This document shows positions 1 through 8,090 of a stretch of 64,000 bases of DNA, piece after piece; position 1 is the stretch's first letter, and each line of letters begins with the position of its first letter. The notes below the pieces were generated by a model that was given only the letters and a program-made list of their open reading frames with translations, made no database searches and was not told where the DNA came from. The position numbers and the translations under genes were made by a program. The stretch is from Hoeflea phototrophica DFL-43. GTDB taxonomy: Bacteria; Pseudomonadota; Alphaproteobacteria; Rhizobiales; Rhizobiaceae. The stretch spans positions 2,312,461-2,376,460 of the forward strand of contig NZ_CM002917.1 in NCBI RefSeq assembly GCF_000154705.2. The letters run 5' to 3'.

Positions 1-732
1 TTCTTCATCGGCGTTCTGCCGGGCGCGGGTGCGACAATCGCCTCGTTCCTGGGCTATGCGGTTGAACGCAACATCGCCAAGGGCGCGGAGCAGGAAGAAT
101 TCGGCAAGGGCTCGATCAAGGGGCTCGCAGCGCCGGAGACCGCCAACAACGCGGCCTGCACAGGATCCTTTGTGCCATTGCTGACGCTTGGCATCCCCGG
201 TTCCGGCACCACCGCGATCCTGCTCGGAGCACTCTTGGCACTCAACGTGACCCCTGGTCCGCGGCTGATGACCGACACGCCCGAGGTGTTCTGGGCCGTC
301 ATTATCTCCATGTATCTCGGCAATCTGGTGCTGTTGATCCTGAACCTGCCTCTGATCCCCTACATCGCGAAGATCCTGACCATCCCGCGCACCTTCTTGA
401 TCCCGTTCATTCTGTTCTTTACCCTGATGGGCAGCTATCTGGGGCAGAACAATTCGACCGAGTTGCTGATCCTGGTCGGCTTCGGCGTGGTCGCGACAAT
501 CCTGCGCTTTGCGGACTTCCCGTTGGCGCCCCTGCTGATCGGATTCATCCTCGGCACCATGCTCGAAAACAACTTCGCCCGGGCGATGCAGCTCTATGGC
601 GGATTTGATTTCATTCTTGAACGCCCGATGACCATGGCTCTTCTGGTCGTGGCACTCATTCTGGTCGTACTGCCGAGTTACCGTGGCTATCGCGCCCGCA
701 AACGCGCGGAAGGTGTGGCAGACGGCGATTGA
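1..732 (+). CDS. TctA-family tripartite tricarboxylate transporter large permease (3' part)
   Basis: This is the C-terminal 243 residues of the large membrane subunit of a tripartite tricarboxylate transporter (TTT). Such permeases work with a periplasmic binding protein (TctC) and a small membrane subunit (TctB) to import carboxylated solutes. The frame is open from base 1, so the N-terminal half lies outside the window. Both family signatures are visible: a LPGAGATIASF glycine motif near the window edge, then APETANNA followed by PLLTLGIPGS. Five or so hydrophobic segments follow, and the protein ends in a short charged tail. It converges on the ectoine operon across a hairpin at 784-806. 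The cluster shows no other transporter, so ectoine import is possible, but this is inference; TTT systems more often carry di- and tricarboxylates. Confidence 0.9.
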   Translation, partial: FFIGVLPGAGATIASFLGYAVERNIAKGAEQEEFGKGSIKGLAAPETANNAACTGSFVPLLTLGIPGSGTTAILLGALLALNVTPGPRLMTDTPEVFWAVIISMYLGNLVLLILNLPLIPYIAKILTIPRTFLIPFILFFTLMGSYLGQNNSTELLILVGFGVVATILRFADFPLAPLLIGFILGTMLENNFARAMQLYGGFDFILERPMTMALLVVALILVVLPSYRGYRARKRAEGVADGD

Positions 733-783
733 TGCAGGCGACTGAGAACAACCAGCACAAACCGTGACCGATTTAAAAGACAC

Positions 784-806
784 AGAAGGGCGGACCCCGC
801 CCTTCT
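784..806. terminator. Bidirectional hairpin terminator between tctA and doeB
   Basis: A perfect 10-bp stem (agaagggcgg / ccgcccttct) closes on a 3-base loop between two converging genes. Read on the minus strand it is followed by a TCTTTT run, so it should end the eutB-eutC-doeA-doeB transcript. It may also stop the permease transcript. Confidence 0.75.
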
Positions 807-812
807 CTCACC

Positions 813-1802
813 TCACACCTCGACGCCCACCACCGCCAGACAGTCGCCGGACTTAATCAGCCCCGGAAAATGCCGCGACACCAGCAGGCCCGAGCGCCGG
901 GCACGATACTCGATCGGCAGACGGCCAGTGCGGTCAACGGGCCAGACACGGGCCACGACCTCACCATTCTCGACCGGATCACCCAGGTTCTTCATCGCCT
1001 CGAACATGCCGTCATCCTGGCAGAAGACGAAACAGTCCCCGTCCGGCATATCGAGCATTGTCGACGGCCCAATCTCCAGCTCACCCTTCATGATGCCGGT
1101 GTGCTTGAGCACGTTGCGCACGCCCTTTTTGGCGATCGCGTTCGATGTCGCGGTTGAGGATCCGCCGCCGCCGAGCTCGGTTGTCACGAAAATCTTGCCC
1201 TGATCCTCGACCGTTGTGTCGTACATGCCGACATTGTCGATCTCGAGCAGCATCATCGAGTAAGGCGCGTTGAAGGCTTCAACTGCAGCAACACAGGCCG
1301 CCTGCTGGTCCTCATTCTCAAGCACATGGGCCGAGGCGAAGGGAATAAAATCCAGTGTCTTGCCGCCGGAGTGAAAATCCAGAACGACATTGGCTTCCGG
1401 CAGCAAGACGTTGGTGAAGTAATCGGCGATCTTCTCCGTGACCGTCCCGCTGGGCGAACCCGGAAACGAGCGGTTCATGTTGCCCCTGTCGATTGGTGAA
1501 GTGCGTGTGCCCGCCCGGAACGCCGGGTAGTTCATCGCCGGAACAATGATCACCCGGCCCTCGATCTCACCTGCCTTCAGGCTCAGCGCCAGCTCCATCA
1601 AAGCGATCGGCCCTTCATACTCGTCACCGTGATTGGCGCCGGTCAGCAGCGCGCTCGGGCCAACGCCGTTCTTGATCACCGTAATCGGGATCATCACAGA
1701 TCCCCAGGCCGAATCGTCGCGGCTGTAGGGCAACCGCAAGAAGCCATGATGTTCGCCATCTTCGTCGAGCGGGATTGTGGGCGTGATGGGATTGGCGCTC
1801 AT
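813..1802 (-). CDS. doeB: N-alpha-acetyl-L-2,4-diaminobutyrate deacetylase (ectoine catabolism)
   Basis: A 329-residue zinc hydrolase of the succinylglutamate desuccinylase/aspartoacylase family. DoeB (EutE) removes the acetyl group from N-alpha-acetyl-2,4-diaminobutyrate, the product of ectoine ring opening, giving diaminobutyrate and acetate in the cytoplasm. The zinc ligands are visible: NHGDE near residue 57 (His58, Glu61) and LDFHSGG with His144. The catalytic-domain arginine/asparagine stretch RGNMNRSFPG lies near residue 106. It is the last gene of eutB-eutC-doeA-doeB, starting 6 bases after the doeA stop, so translation is probably coupled. The family alone could not separate it from aspartoacylases; the adjacent doeA and eutBC settle the assignment. 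Confidence 0.92.
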   Translation of the reverse strand: MSANPITPTIPLDEDGEHHGFLRLPYSRDDSAWGSVMIPITVIKNGVGPSALLTGANHGDEYEGPIALMELALSLKAGEIEGRVIIVPAMNYPAFRAGTRTSPIDRGNMNRSFPGSPSGTVTEKIADYFTNVLLPEANVVLDFHSGGKTLDFIPFASAHVLENEDQQAACVAAVEAFNAPYSMMLLEIDNVGMYDTTVEDQGKIFVTTELGGGGSSTATSNAIAKKGVRNVLKHTGIMKGELEIGPSTMLDMPDGDCFVFCQDDGMFEAMKNLGDPVENGEVVARVWPVDRTGRLPIEYRARRSGLLVSRHFPGLIKSGDCLAVVGVEV

Positions 1803-1808
1803 GACATG

Positions 1809-2996
1809 TCAGTCCTTCACATAAAGCCGGCGCGGCACATCCGCGAGACATTCAGCCCCAGCGGCTCCGATGACGATGCTTTCGGTGATCTCGAAGCCCC
1901 AGTCGTCCATCCACAACCCGGTCATGAAATGAAAGGTCATGTTTTCTTCAAGCACGGTCTTGTCGCCGGGCCGCAGCGACATGGTGCGCTCGCCCCAATC
2001 CGGCGGATAGGACAGGCCGATCGGATAGCCGGTGCGGTTGTCCTTGGTGATCCCGTATTTGGTGAGCACCTTGAAGAACGCGAGCGCGATATCCTCGCAC
2101 AGATTGCCGGGCTTTGCCGCTTCCAGTCCGGCCTCCATGCCTTCGAGCACGGCCTTTTCCGCATCGATGAAGGTCTGTGTCGGCTTGCCGAGAAACACCG
2201 TGCGTGACAAGGGGCAGTGGTAACGCTTGTAGACCCCGGCGATCTCGAAGAAGGTGCCCTCGCCGCTCTTCATCGGCTTGTCATCCCAGGTCAGATGCGG
2301 CGCAGAAGCGTCAGCCCCCGAAGGCAGCAGCGGCACGATCGCCGGATAGTCGCCGCCATAGCCAAGCCCGTCATCATAGCGCAAGGCGGCTTCATAGATG
2401 TCGGCCACCAGATCGCATTTGCGGTAACCGGGTTCGCATTTGTCGAAGATCGTCCTGTGCATCCGCTCGACCAGACGCGCGGCCTTGCGCATATAATCAA
2501 GTTCCCGGGGTGATTTGACTGCCCGCTGCCAGTTGACCAGAGCGGTGGTGTCGGAGAAACGCGCATTTGGCAGGAGCTTCTGCAAGGAGGCAAATGCGGC
2601 GGCGGAAAACCAGTAATTGTCCATCTCGACGCCGATGCGCATGTTGCCCCAGCCGCGCTCCTCGAGTTTGGCCGACAGATAGTCCATCGGGTGGCGTTCT
2701 GCGGATTGCACATAGTGATCGGGATAGCCGATAATGTCGCTGTCCCCCAGATAGGCGGTCAGCCGCGCGCCATTGGCATCCTGGCCGCGACCAAACCAGA
2801 CCGGGTCTCCGTCCGGTCCCACCACCACGCACTGATGCACATAGAACGACCAGCCGTCATAACCGGTCAGCCATGCCATGTTCGACGGGTCGGAAACGAT
2901 GATCACATCGACGCCTGCGGCAGCCATGGCGGAGCGCGTCTTGGCAAGCCGGGCGGCATATTCTTCCCGGCTGAAATTCAGAATTGGCGCGGACAT
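1809..2996 (-). CDS. doeA: Ectoine hydrolase
   Basis: A 395-residue M24-fold (pita-bread) hydrolase. DoeA (EutD) opens the tetrahydropyrimidine ring of ectoine to N-acetyl-2,4-diaminobutyrate. The creatinase-like N-terminal domain covers about residues 10-150 and the M24 domain about 165-390. In metallopeptidases of this fold two aspartates bind metal. Here the corresponding stretch reads EIAGVYKRYHCPLSRTVF, with no aspartate at those places, which fits the non-peptidase DoeA/creatinase branch. It lies between eutC (29-base gap) and doeB (6-base gap). In other proteobacteria the same pair is preceded by eutB and eutC when hydroxyectoine is also used. Confidence 0.93.
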   Translation of the reverse strand: MSAPILNFSREEYAARLAKTRSAMAAAGVDVIIVSDPSNMAWLTGYDGWSFYVHQCVVVGPDGDPVWFGRGQDANGARLTAYLGDSDIIGYPDHYVQSAERHPMDYLSAKLEERGWGNMRIGVEMDNYWFSAAAFASLQKLLPNARFSDTTALVNWQRAVKSPRELDYMRKAARLVERMHRTIFDKCEPGYRKCDLVADIYEAALRYDDGLGYGGDYPAIVPLLPSGADASAPHLTWDDKPMKSGEGTFFEIAGVYKRYHCPLSRTVFLGKPTQTFIDAEKAVLEGMEAGLEAAKPGNLCEDIALAFFKVLTKYGITKDNRTGYPIGLSYPPDWGERTMSLRPGDKTVLEENMTFHFMTGLWMDDWGFEITESIVIGAAGAECLADVPRRLYVKD

Positions 2997-3025
2997 TCGG
3001 GGCTGTTTCCTTTCTTGGAGGGATT

Positions 3026-4018
3026 TCAGTTTGAAAAAAGCGTCCCGGCATTGGCCGCCTGAGCACGCTTGCCGGTGAGCGTGGCAATGGCGGTGTCCTG
3101 AATGCCGGTCCCGGTGAGATCCGCAATGGTGATCTGGTTATCGGATGAACGGCCCTTGGCCTGGCCCGCAACAATCATCCCGAGTTCCGCAAAAACGCGG
3201 TCGGCCTCGACAAGGCCCGACGCAATCGCACTGCGAAGTTCGCCAAGACCGCGGGTCTGGGTCAACCTGTCGGGGACATAGAGATCGGCCTTGAGCAGGC
3301 ATGCCGGGTCGAGTTCGTTCTTGTGCTCCTGATCCGACCCCATGGCCGTCACATGCTGGCCCGGCCGCAGCCAAGCGGCTTCCAGCACTGGCCTTGTCGC
3401 AGGTGTGGTAGTGACAATCACATCCGCGGAGCTGACCGCCGTGCCGGCATCCTCAGCGGCACGGACATCGATCCCGAGTTCCTGTGAAAGCTCCGCTGCC
3501 ACTGTCTGCGCCTTGCCGGCGTCCCGCGCCCAGATCGTGGCCGTCCTGATCGGACGAACCAGACACAGCGCCTTGAGTTGCAGCCGCGCCTGGCAACCGG
3601 CGCCAAGGATGCAGGCATGCGATGCGTCCGCGCGGGCAAGATGGCGCGCGGCAACGGCTCCTGCGGCCGCGGTGCGGACATCGGTGAGATAGCCATTGTC
3701 GAGCAGCAGCGCCTCAAGCATGCCGGTTCGGGCGGAAAACAGCACCATCAATCCCGATGTGCTCGGCAGTCCCAGCTTCGGATTGTCGAAAAATCCCGGA
3801 GAAACCTTGATCGCAAAGCTGTCGATCCCGGGCACGAAAGCGGTTTTCACATCGACCTCGCCATTGAACGGCGCAATCGCCATCGACAGGATCGGCGGCA
3901 TCTCCACATCACCGCGCGCAAGCGCCACAAAGGCCTTTTCGATGCAATCCACCGCCTCAAGGTCGAGCTCAATGAGACCCCGCAATTCCGCCTCGGTCAG
4001 GATCGTGATGTCGCCCAT
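3026..4018 (-). CDS. eutC: Hydroxyectoine utilisation cyclodeaminase-like protein EutC
   Basis: A 330-residue protein of the ornithine cyclodeaminase/mu-crystallin family, which bind NAD(H) and process amino or imino acids. EutC is linked to conversion of hydroxyectoine-derived intermediates together with EutB. The Rossmann motif CILGAGCQARLQ is near residue 130, and there is a family-typical LTDVRTAAAGA helix just before it. I start it at 4018, not at the upstream ATG at 4054. The sequence reads eutB stop TGA, one G, then ATG, with GGAGG placed 9-10 bases upstream inside the end of eutB. That arrangement implies tight translational coupling. Its true substrate cannot be read from the sequence. 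Confidence 0.88.
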   Translation of the reverse strand: MGDITILTEAELRGLIELDLEAVDCIEKAFVALARGDVEMPPILSMAIAPFNGEVDVKTAFVPGIDSFAIKVSPGFFDNPKLGLPSTSGLMVLFSARTGMLEALLLDNGYLTDVRTAAAGAVAARHLARADASHACILGAGCQARLQLKALCLVRPIRTATIWARDAGKAQTVAAELSQELGIDVRAAEDAGTAVSSADVIVTTTPATRPVLEAAWLRPGQHVTAMGSDQEHKNELDPACLLKADLYVPDRLTQTRGLGELRSAIASGLVEADRVFAELGMIVAGQAKGRSSDNQITIADLTGTGIQDTAIATLTGKRAQAANAGTLFSN

Positions 4019-4019
4019 C

Positions 4020-5024
4020 TCAGGCCACCTCCTGGGTGACATCGACATCTTCACCCGAGATGATGCGATGATGCTGGTTCATATCGATATTGCCGCCGCT
4101 CAGCACCACCGCCACCGGCCCGTCAGCCGTGACCTTGCCCGACAGCAGCGCCGCCACACCAACCGAGCCGGAGCCTTCGACAATCTGCCGCTCCTGCCAG
4201 TAGAGGTGCCGGATCGCAGCTGCAATCTCGGCCTCACTGACCAGAATGAGATCGTCGACCAGAGCCCGGGTCATCGCGAAAGTGTATTGGTTGTCGAGGC
4301 CGATGCCGCCCCCCAGCGAATCCGCAAGCGTCGCCAATTCCTCGACCAGAACCGGCTTGCCTGCCTTGAGGCAAGCATGCATCGCCGCCCCGCGCTCCAT
4401 CGAGATGCCGATGATCCGCACCTCAGGCTTGAGCGCCTTCACCGCCGCGGCAACACCGGAGAACAGACCGCCGCCGGAGACCGGCACCAAAATGGTTTCC
4501 AGTTCTTGCACTTGATCGAGCAGTTCAAGACCCAGTGTGCCCTGTCCGGCAATGACATGGCGATGATCAAACGGCGGAATCATCGTCCTCCCGTCCTCAC
4601 TGACCAGCCGGTCGACCTCCAGCTGCGCCTCGTCCTGAGAGTTGCCAACGATCCGCACTTCGGCCCCTTGCGCCTTGATGCCATCGATCTTGGCCTGCGG
4701 AACCAGCCGCGACATGCATATGATGCAGCGCACGCCTGCGGCCCGCGCGGCATAGGCCAACCCGCGGCCGTGATTGCCGGTCGACACCCCGACTACGCCC
4801 CGCTGCTTCTCCGCATTCGACAGCGCGGCGACCGCATTGGTCGCGCCGCGGAGCTTGAAACTGCCGGTGATCTGCGTGTGCTCCAGTTTCAGATGCACCG
4901 GAACACCGAGCTGATCGGACAGGCTGGCTGACAGCTGCACCGGTGTTTGCAACACCTTGTTCGCAATTGTCTTTCGCGCCTGCTCGATGGTCGCAATACT
5001 GATCTCGGGCACAGGCGCATTCAT
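4020..5024 (-). CDS. eutB: Hydroxyectoine utilisation dehydratase EutB (threonine dehydratase-like)
   Basis: A 334-residue fold-type II PLP enzyme of the threonine dehydratase family, first gene of the ectoine operon. The Schiff-base lysine is Lys57 in GSFKLRGA. The glycine-rich phosphate loop SGGGLFSG is near residue 180, and a serine in the C-terminal VLSGGN motif should contact the pyridine nitrogen. There is no C-terminal ACT regulatory domain, unlike biosynthetic IlvA. EutB is thought to eliminate water from a hydroxyectoine-derived hydroxy-amino acid, with EutC acting next. It is transcribed away from the AsnC-type regulator, with 169 bases between the two starts. Catabolic threonine/serine dehydratase is the alternative if it were found alone; the neighbours make EutB much more likely. 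Confidence 0.88.
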   Translation of the reverse strand: MNAPVPEISIATIEQARKTIANKVLQTPVQLSASLSDQLGVPVHLKLEHTQITGSFKLRGATNAVAALSNAEKQRGVVGVSTGNHGRGLAYAARAAGVRCIICMSRLVPQAKIDGIKAQGAEVRIVGNSQDEAQLEVDRLVSEDGRTMIPPFDHRHVIAGQGTLGLELLDQVQELETILVPVSGGGLFSGVAAAVKALKPEVRIIGISMERGAAMHACLKAGKPVLVEELATLADSLGGGIGLDNQYTFAMTRALVDDLILVSEAEIAAAIRHLYWQERQIVEGSGSVGVAALLSGKVTADGPVAVVLSGGNIDMNQHHRIISGEDVDVTQEVA

Positions 5025-5193
5025 GCCGCTTCACCTGCAATGACACCCCTCAACCGCACGATGGAACCGGCACGTGTTTTATCGGCAAGACGGCACATAT
5101 GTTGGTGGATTGGCGGCCAGAATGTCATGAATTATTGTTGATCATTATCCTGGAAATTGACAAGCCCCCGATGCTGGCTCAAAGGTCGCTGTC
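5025..5193. promoter_or_regulatory. Divergent promoter region between eutB and the AsnC-type regulator
   Basis: This 169-base gap separates two genes transcribed in opposite directions and must hold the promoter of the ectoine operon and that of its regulator. The stretch at about 5128-5161 is clearly AT-rich (attattgttgatcattat) against a GC-rich background, as expected for a promoter or an AsnC/Lrp binding site. I could not find a clean symmetric operator, so the site is placed by context only. Confidence 0.55.
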
Positions 5194-5694
5194 ATGGCCC
5201 CAATCAAACTCGATGACCGCGACATCAAGATCCTCGCAATCCTGTCGCGGGAAGGCCGGATCTCCAAATCAGACCTGGCAAAGCGGGTCAATCTCAGCGC
5301 CACACCGTGCTGGGAGCGGCTCAGCCGTCTGGAAAAAGCCGGGATCATTTCAGGCTATCGCGCCGAGATCGAACTCCGCCATATCGCGCCACAGGTCTCG
5401 GTTTTTGTCATGGCAGAACTCGAAAATCACCGTGCGGCCACCTTTCAGGCATTCGAGCAAGCCGTTGATGGATATAAAGAAATCATTTCCTGCTGGGCGC
5501 TGGGCGGCGGCTTTGACTATCTGCTTCATGTCATCACCCGCGACATCGACAGCTATCAGCAATTGATCGATGATCTTCTCGCACGCCCCACCGGCCTGGC
5601 GCGCTATTTCACCTATATCGTCACCAAGCCAGTCAAACACTCCGCAGGCTTTCCCTTTGCCCTGCTGACCGGTTCAGATCCGGAGACAAGATAG
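5194..5694 (+). CDS. AsnC/Lrp-family regulator of ectoine catabolism (DoeX-like)
   Basis: A 166-residue Lrp/AsnC-family transcription factor. The winged helix-turn-helix covers about residues 7-55 (DRDIKILAILSREGRISKSD and ATPCWERLSRLEKAGII). It is followed by an RAM effector-binding domain, with the GGGFDYLLHV turn typical of the small-molecule site near residue 105. Regulators of this family (AsnC in Ruegeria, DoeX in Halomonas) sit in ectoine-degradation clusters and respond to intermediates such as acetyl-diaminobutyrate and diaminobutyrate. Its position divergent from eutB and directly upstream of the aminotransferase fits that role. The symbol is left blank because the family name alone does not prove orthology. 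Confidence 0.88.
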   Translation: MAPIKLDDRDIKILAILSREGRISKSDLAKRVNLSATPCWERLSRLEKAGIISGYRAEIELRHIAPQVSVFVMAELENHRAATFQAFEQAVDGYKEIISCWALGGGFDYLLHVITRDIDSYQQLIDDLLARPTGLARYFTYIVTKPVKHSAGFPFALLTGSDPETR

Positions 5695-5922
5695 TGGCTG
5701 AGCTCGGAATATTTGGATGAACCCTCTGCCAGGGGCCTCTGCATCAGAGGAATCCACTGGCAAGGAACCGTTAAATTCGGGTCGAAACGGCCAAGCGCGA
5801 CAACGACGGTCCGAACACCGTGTTCCAAAGCTGTCGCGTTCTTCCGGACCGGCCCTGTTTCGCGGCTTTGCCTGTGTCGTTGGCGGCCGCGTTTGAAACA
5901 ACACTCGAACAAGGAATTGACG

Positions 5923-7293
5923 ATGTTGCGCAACGATCAGCTTGACCAGTGGGATCATGATCACTTTTTCCATCCCTCGACCCATCTTGCGCAGTTTGCC
6001 CGTGGCGAGTTGAAGAACCGAATCGTCACCGGCGGCGAAGGCGTTTACATCCATGATCGTGAGGGCAACCGCCTGCTCGATGCTTTCGCCGGCCTTTACT
6101 GCGTCAACATCGGCTACGGCCGTCAGGAGGTTGCTGAAGCCATCGCGGCGCAGGCGAAGGAACTCGCCTATTACCATTCCTATGTCGGCCACGGCACCGA
6201 AGCCTCGGTGACGCTTGCCAAGATGGTGATTGACCGCGCGCCCGAGAACATGAGCCGGGTCTATTTCGGCCTCTCGGGATCGGATGCCAATGAAACCAAC
6301 GTCAAACTGATCTGGTACTACAACAACATTCTCGGCCGCCCCGAGAAGAAAAAGATCATCTCGCGCTGGCGCGGTTATCACGGCTCGGGCCTGATGACCG
6401 GCTCACTGACCGGGCTGGATCTGTTTCACAAGAAGTTCGATCTGCCGCTCTCTCAGGTGCTGCACACCGAAGCGCCCTACTATTTCCGCCGCGACGATCT
6501 CTCGATGTCCGAGGCCGATTTCGTTGCCCATTGCGCAAACGAACTCGAGGCCATGATCGAACGCGAAGGTGCCGACACCATTGCCGCCTTCATCGGCGAA
6601 CCGGTCCTCGGCACCGGTGGCATCGTGCCGCCCCCGGCCGGCTACTGGGCCGCCATCCAGACTGTGCTAAAAAAACACGACATCCTTCTCGTCGCCGATG
6701 AGGTAGTGACCGGCTTCGGACGCCTTGGCACCATGATGGGCTCGACGCATTATGGCATCGAACCCGACATCATCACCATCGCCAAGGGCCTGACCTCGGC
6801 CTACGCGCCACTGTCCGGCTCGATCATCTCAGACAAGGTTTGGAAGGTTCTGGAACAAGGCACCGACGAGTACGGCGCCATTGGCCATGGCTGGACCTAT
6901 TCCGCACACCCGATCGGCGCAGCGGCCGGTGTCGCCAATCTCAAACTCATCGACAGCCTTGGCCTCGTCACCAATGCGGGTGAAACAGGCGCCTATCTCA
7001 ATGCCCGCATGCGCGACGCCCTCGCTGATCACAGGAATGTCGGCGATGTGCGCGGCGAAGGCATGCTTTGCGCCGTCGAACTGGTCGAGGACAAGGACAA
7101 CCGCGTCTTCTTCGATCCCGCAGCCAAGATTGGCCCGTCAATCGCCGCAGCCCTGCTCAAGCGCGGCGTCATTGCCCGGGCCATGCCTCAGGGAGACATC
7201 CTCGGGTTTGCTCCGCCACTTTGCCTCTCACGCGAGGAGGCGGACACCATCATTGCCGCAACCAGCGATGCGGTGAAAGAGGTCTGCGGCTAA
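5923..7293 (+). CDS. doeD: Class III PLP aminotransferase, probable diaminobutyrate transaminase
   Basis: A 456-residue class III (omega-amino acid) aminotransferase. In ectoine catabolism DoeD converts 2,4-diaminobutyrate to aspartate semialdehyde, which a dehydrogenase (DoeC) then oxidises to aspartate. The PLP lysine is residue 288 in TIAKGLTSAYAPL, the DEVVTGFGR motif precedes it, and the substrate-side YHSYVGHG lies near residue 80. The frame stays open upstream to 5713, but the ATG at 5923 has an AAGGA box 8 bases before it and gives the usual family N-terminus, so I start there. It is 228 bases downstream of the regulator gene. No DoeC-type semialdehyde dehydrogenase lies next to it; the nearest aldehyde dehydrogenase (mmsA) belongs to valine breakdown. 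Confidence 0.82.
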   Translation: MLRNDQLDQWDHDHFFHPSTHLAQFARGELKNRIVTGGEGVYIHDREGNRLLDAFAGLYCVNIGYGRQEVAEAIAAQAKELAYYHSYVGHGTEASVTLAKMVIDRAPENMSRVYFGLSGSDANETNVKLIWYYNNILGRPEKKKIISRWRGYHGSGLMTGSLTGLDLFHKKFDLPLSQVLHTEAPYYFRRDDLSMSEADFVAHCANELEAMIEREGADTIAAFIGEPVLGTGGIVPPPAGYWAAIQTVLKKHDILLVADEVVTGFGRLGTMMGSTHYGIEPDIITIAKGLTSAYAPLSGSIISDKVWKVLEQGTDEYGAIGHGWTYSAHPIGAAAGVANLKLIDSLGLVTNAGETGAYLNARMRDALADHRNVGDVRGEGMLCAVELVEDKDNRVFFDPAAKIGPSIAAALLKRGVIARAMPQGDILGFAPPLCLSREEADTIIAATSDAVKEVCG

Positions 7294-7694
7294 GAACCGC
7301 CGCAAGCAACATCTCTTCCGGCAACGCGTGTTGCCGCGCGCCCGGGAGGGAACCTGTGGGACATCCATGCACGGCTTGCCGCAGGCATTTGGCCGCAGCA
7401 CCACTTTCAATTGTCCCTAATCGGGCATGAACAGGCCTTGCGCAATTTGAACAATATCCATGACCATTCGGTTATGGATTGTGATCCGAAATGCCTGTCA
7501 GAACAGGCAAATATTCTAGCACTTACAGTCTTTTGCGCCTCTTTTTCTATCCCTAAGCTATCAATGCTCAGAGACGTTGCGACCAGAACCGCCGCACCCA
7601 CGGGCAGATCATTTTGAACCGCTGTCTAAACGCTTCATTAGCTTTGGCATGACATGATACCGTGATGAATTATGCAGTTCTGAGAGGACTGACG
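7294..7694. other. Intergenic region, no convincing gene
   Basis: About 400 bases separate the aminotransferase from the PilZ-like gene. There is a 7-bp stem with a 4-base loop (cggcaac / gttgccg) at 7319-7336, just after the doeD stop. It lacks a T run and is at best a weak terminator. A second small hairpin (tgcctgt / acaggca) lies at 7492-7509. The region is more AT-rich after 7440 and probably contains the promoter of the next gene. I see no RNA gene. Confidence 0.5.
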
Positions 7695-8066
7695 ATGAGG
7701 CCAAAAAGACACGCTCTGACACAGATCGGCGGTGCCGGCGACAAGCGCCAAGTCTATTCGAAACAGGACGCCAATTGCCCGGTGATCGCACACGTCTCGG
7801 TTCGCAATTCCGAAACGAGGATCCCGATCCCGTGCTGGATGGTCAACCTTTCAGAAGACAGCTGCCTGCTCACCTCGGATCATTTCCCGCCACGCGTCAT
7901 TGACGTCTACCTGGTCATCCCCGGCTTGGGCGCCAAGGTTCACGCCGTCACTCGCAACCAGGGCAAATTCACCCTTGGCCTCAGTCTCACCACCAAAATC
8001 CCTTCCGATCTGATCTCCAAGGTGGCGCGCATCAAAGCGGTTTCCAAAGCGGCTCCCGTCGGCTGA
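7695..8066 (+). CDS. PilZ-like small domain protein
   Basis: A 123-residue soluble protein with the size and layout of the stand-alone PilZ domains common in Rhizobiales. PilZ proteins bind cyclic di-GMP through an RxxxR motif followed about 20-30 residues later by D/NxSxxG. Here the first part is only partly present (DKRQVYSK) and the second reads NLSEDSC, lacking the final glycine. Dinucleotide binding is therefore doubtful. I start at 7695 because GAGAGGA lies 7-13 bases upstream; an in-frame ATG at 7662 has no such site. It converges on the creatininase-family gene. The PilZ call rests on pattern alone and is moderate. Confidence 0.55.
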   Translation: MRPKRHALTQIGGAGDKRQVYSKQDANCPVIAHVSVRNSETRIPIPCWMVNLSEDSCLLTSDHFPPRVIDVYLVIPGLGAKVHAVTRNQGKFTLGLSLTTKIPSDLISKVARIKAVSKAAPVG

Positions 8067-8090
8067 AATCAATCGGCAGGGCATGCGCGC

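Noticed and set aside
7411..7617. A 68-codon frame between doeD and the PilZ-like gene
   Set aside because: No ribosome site, no motif, and an equally long frame on the other strand; probably promoter sequence.
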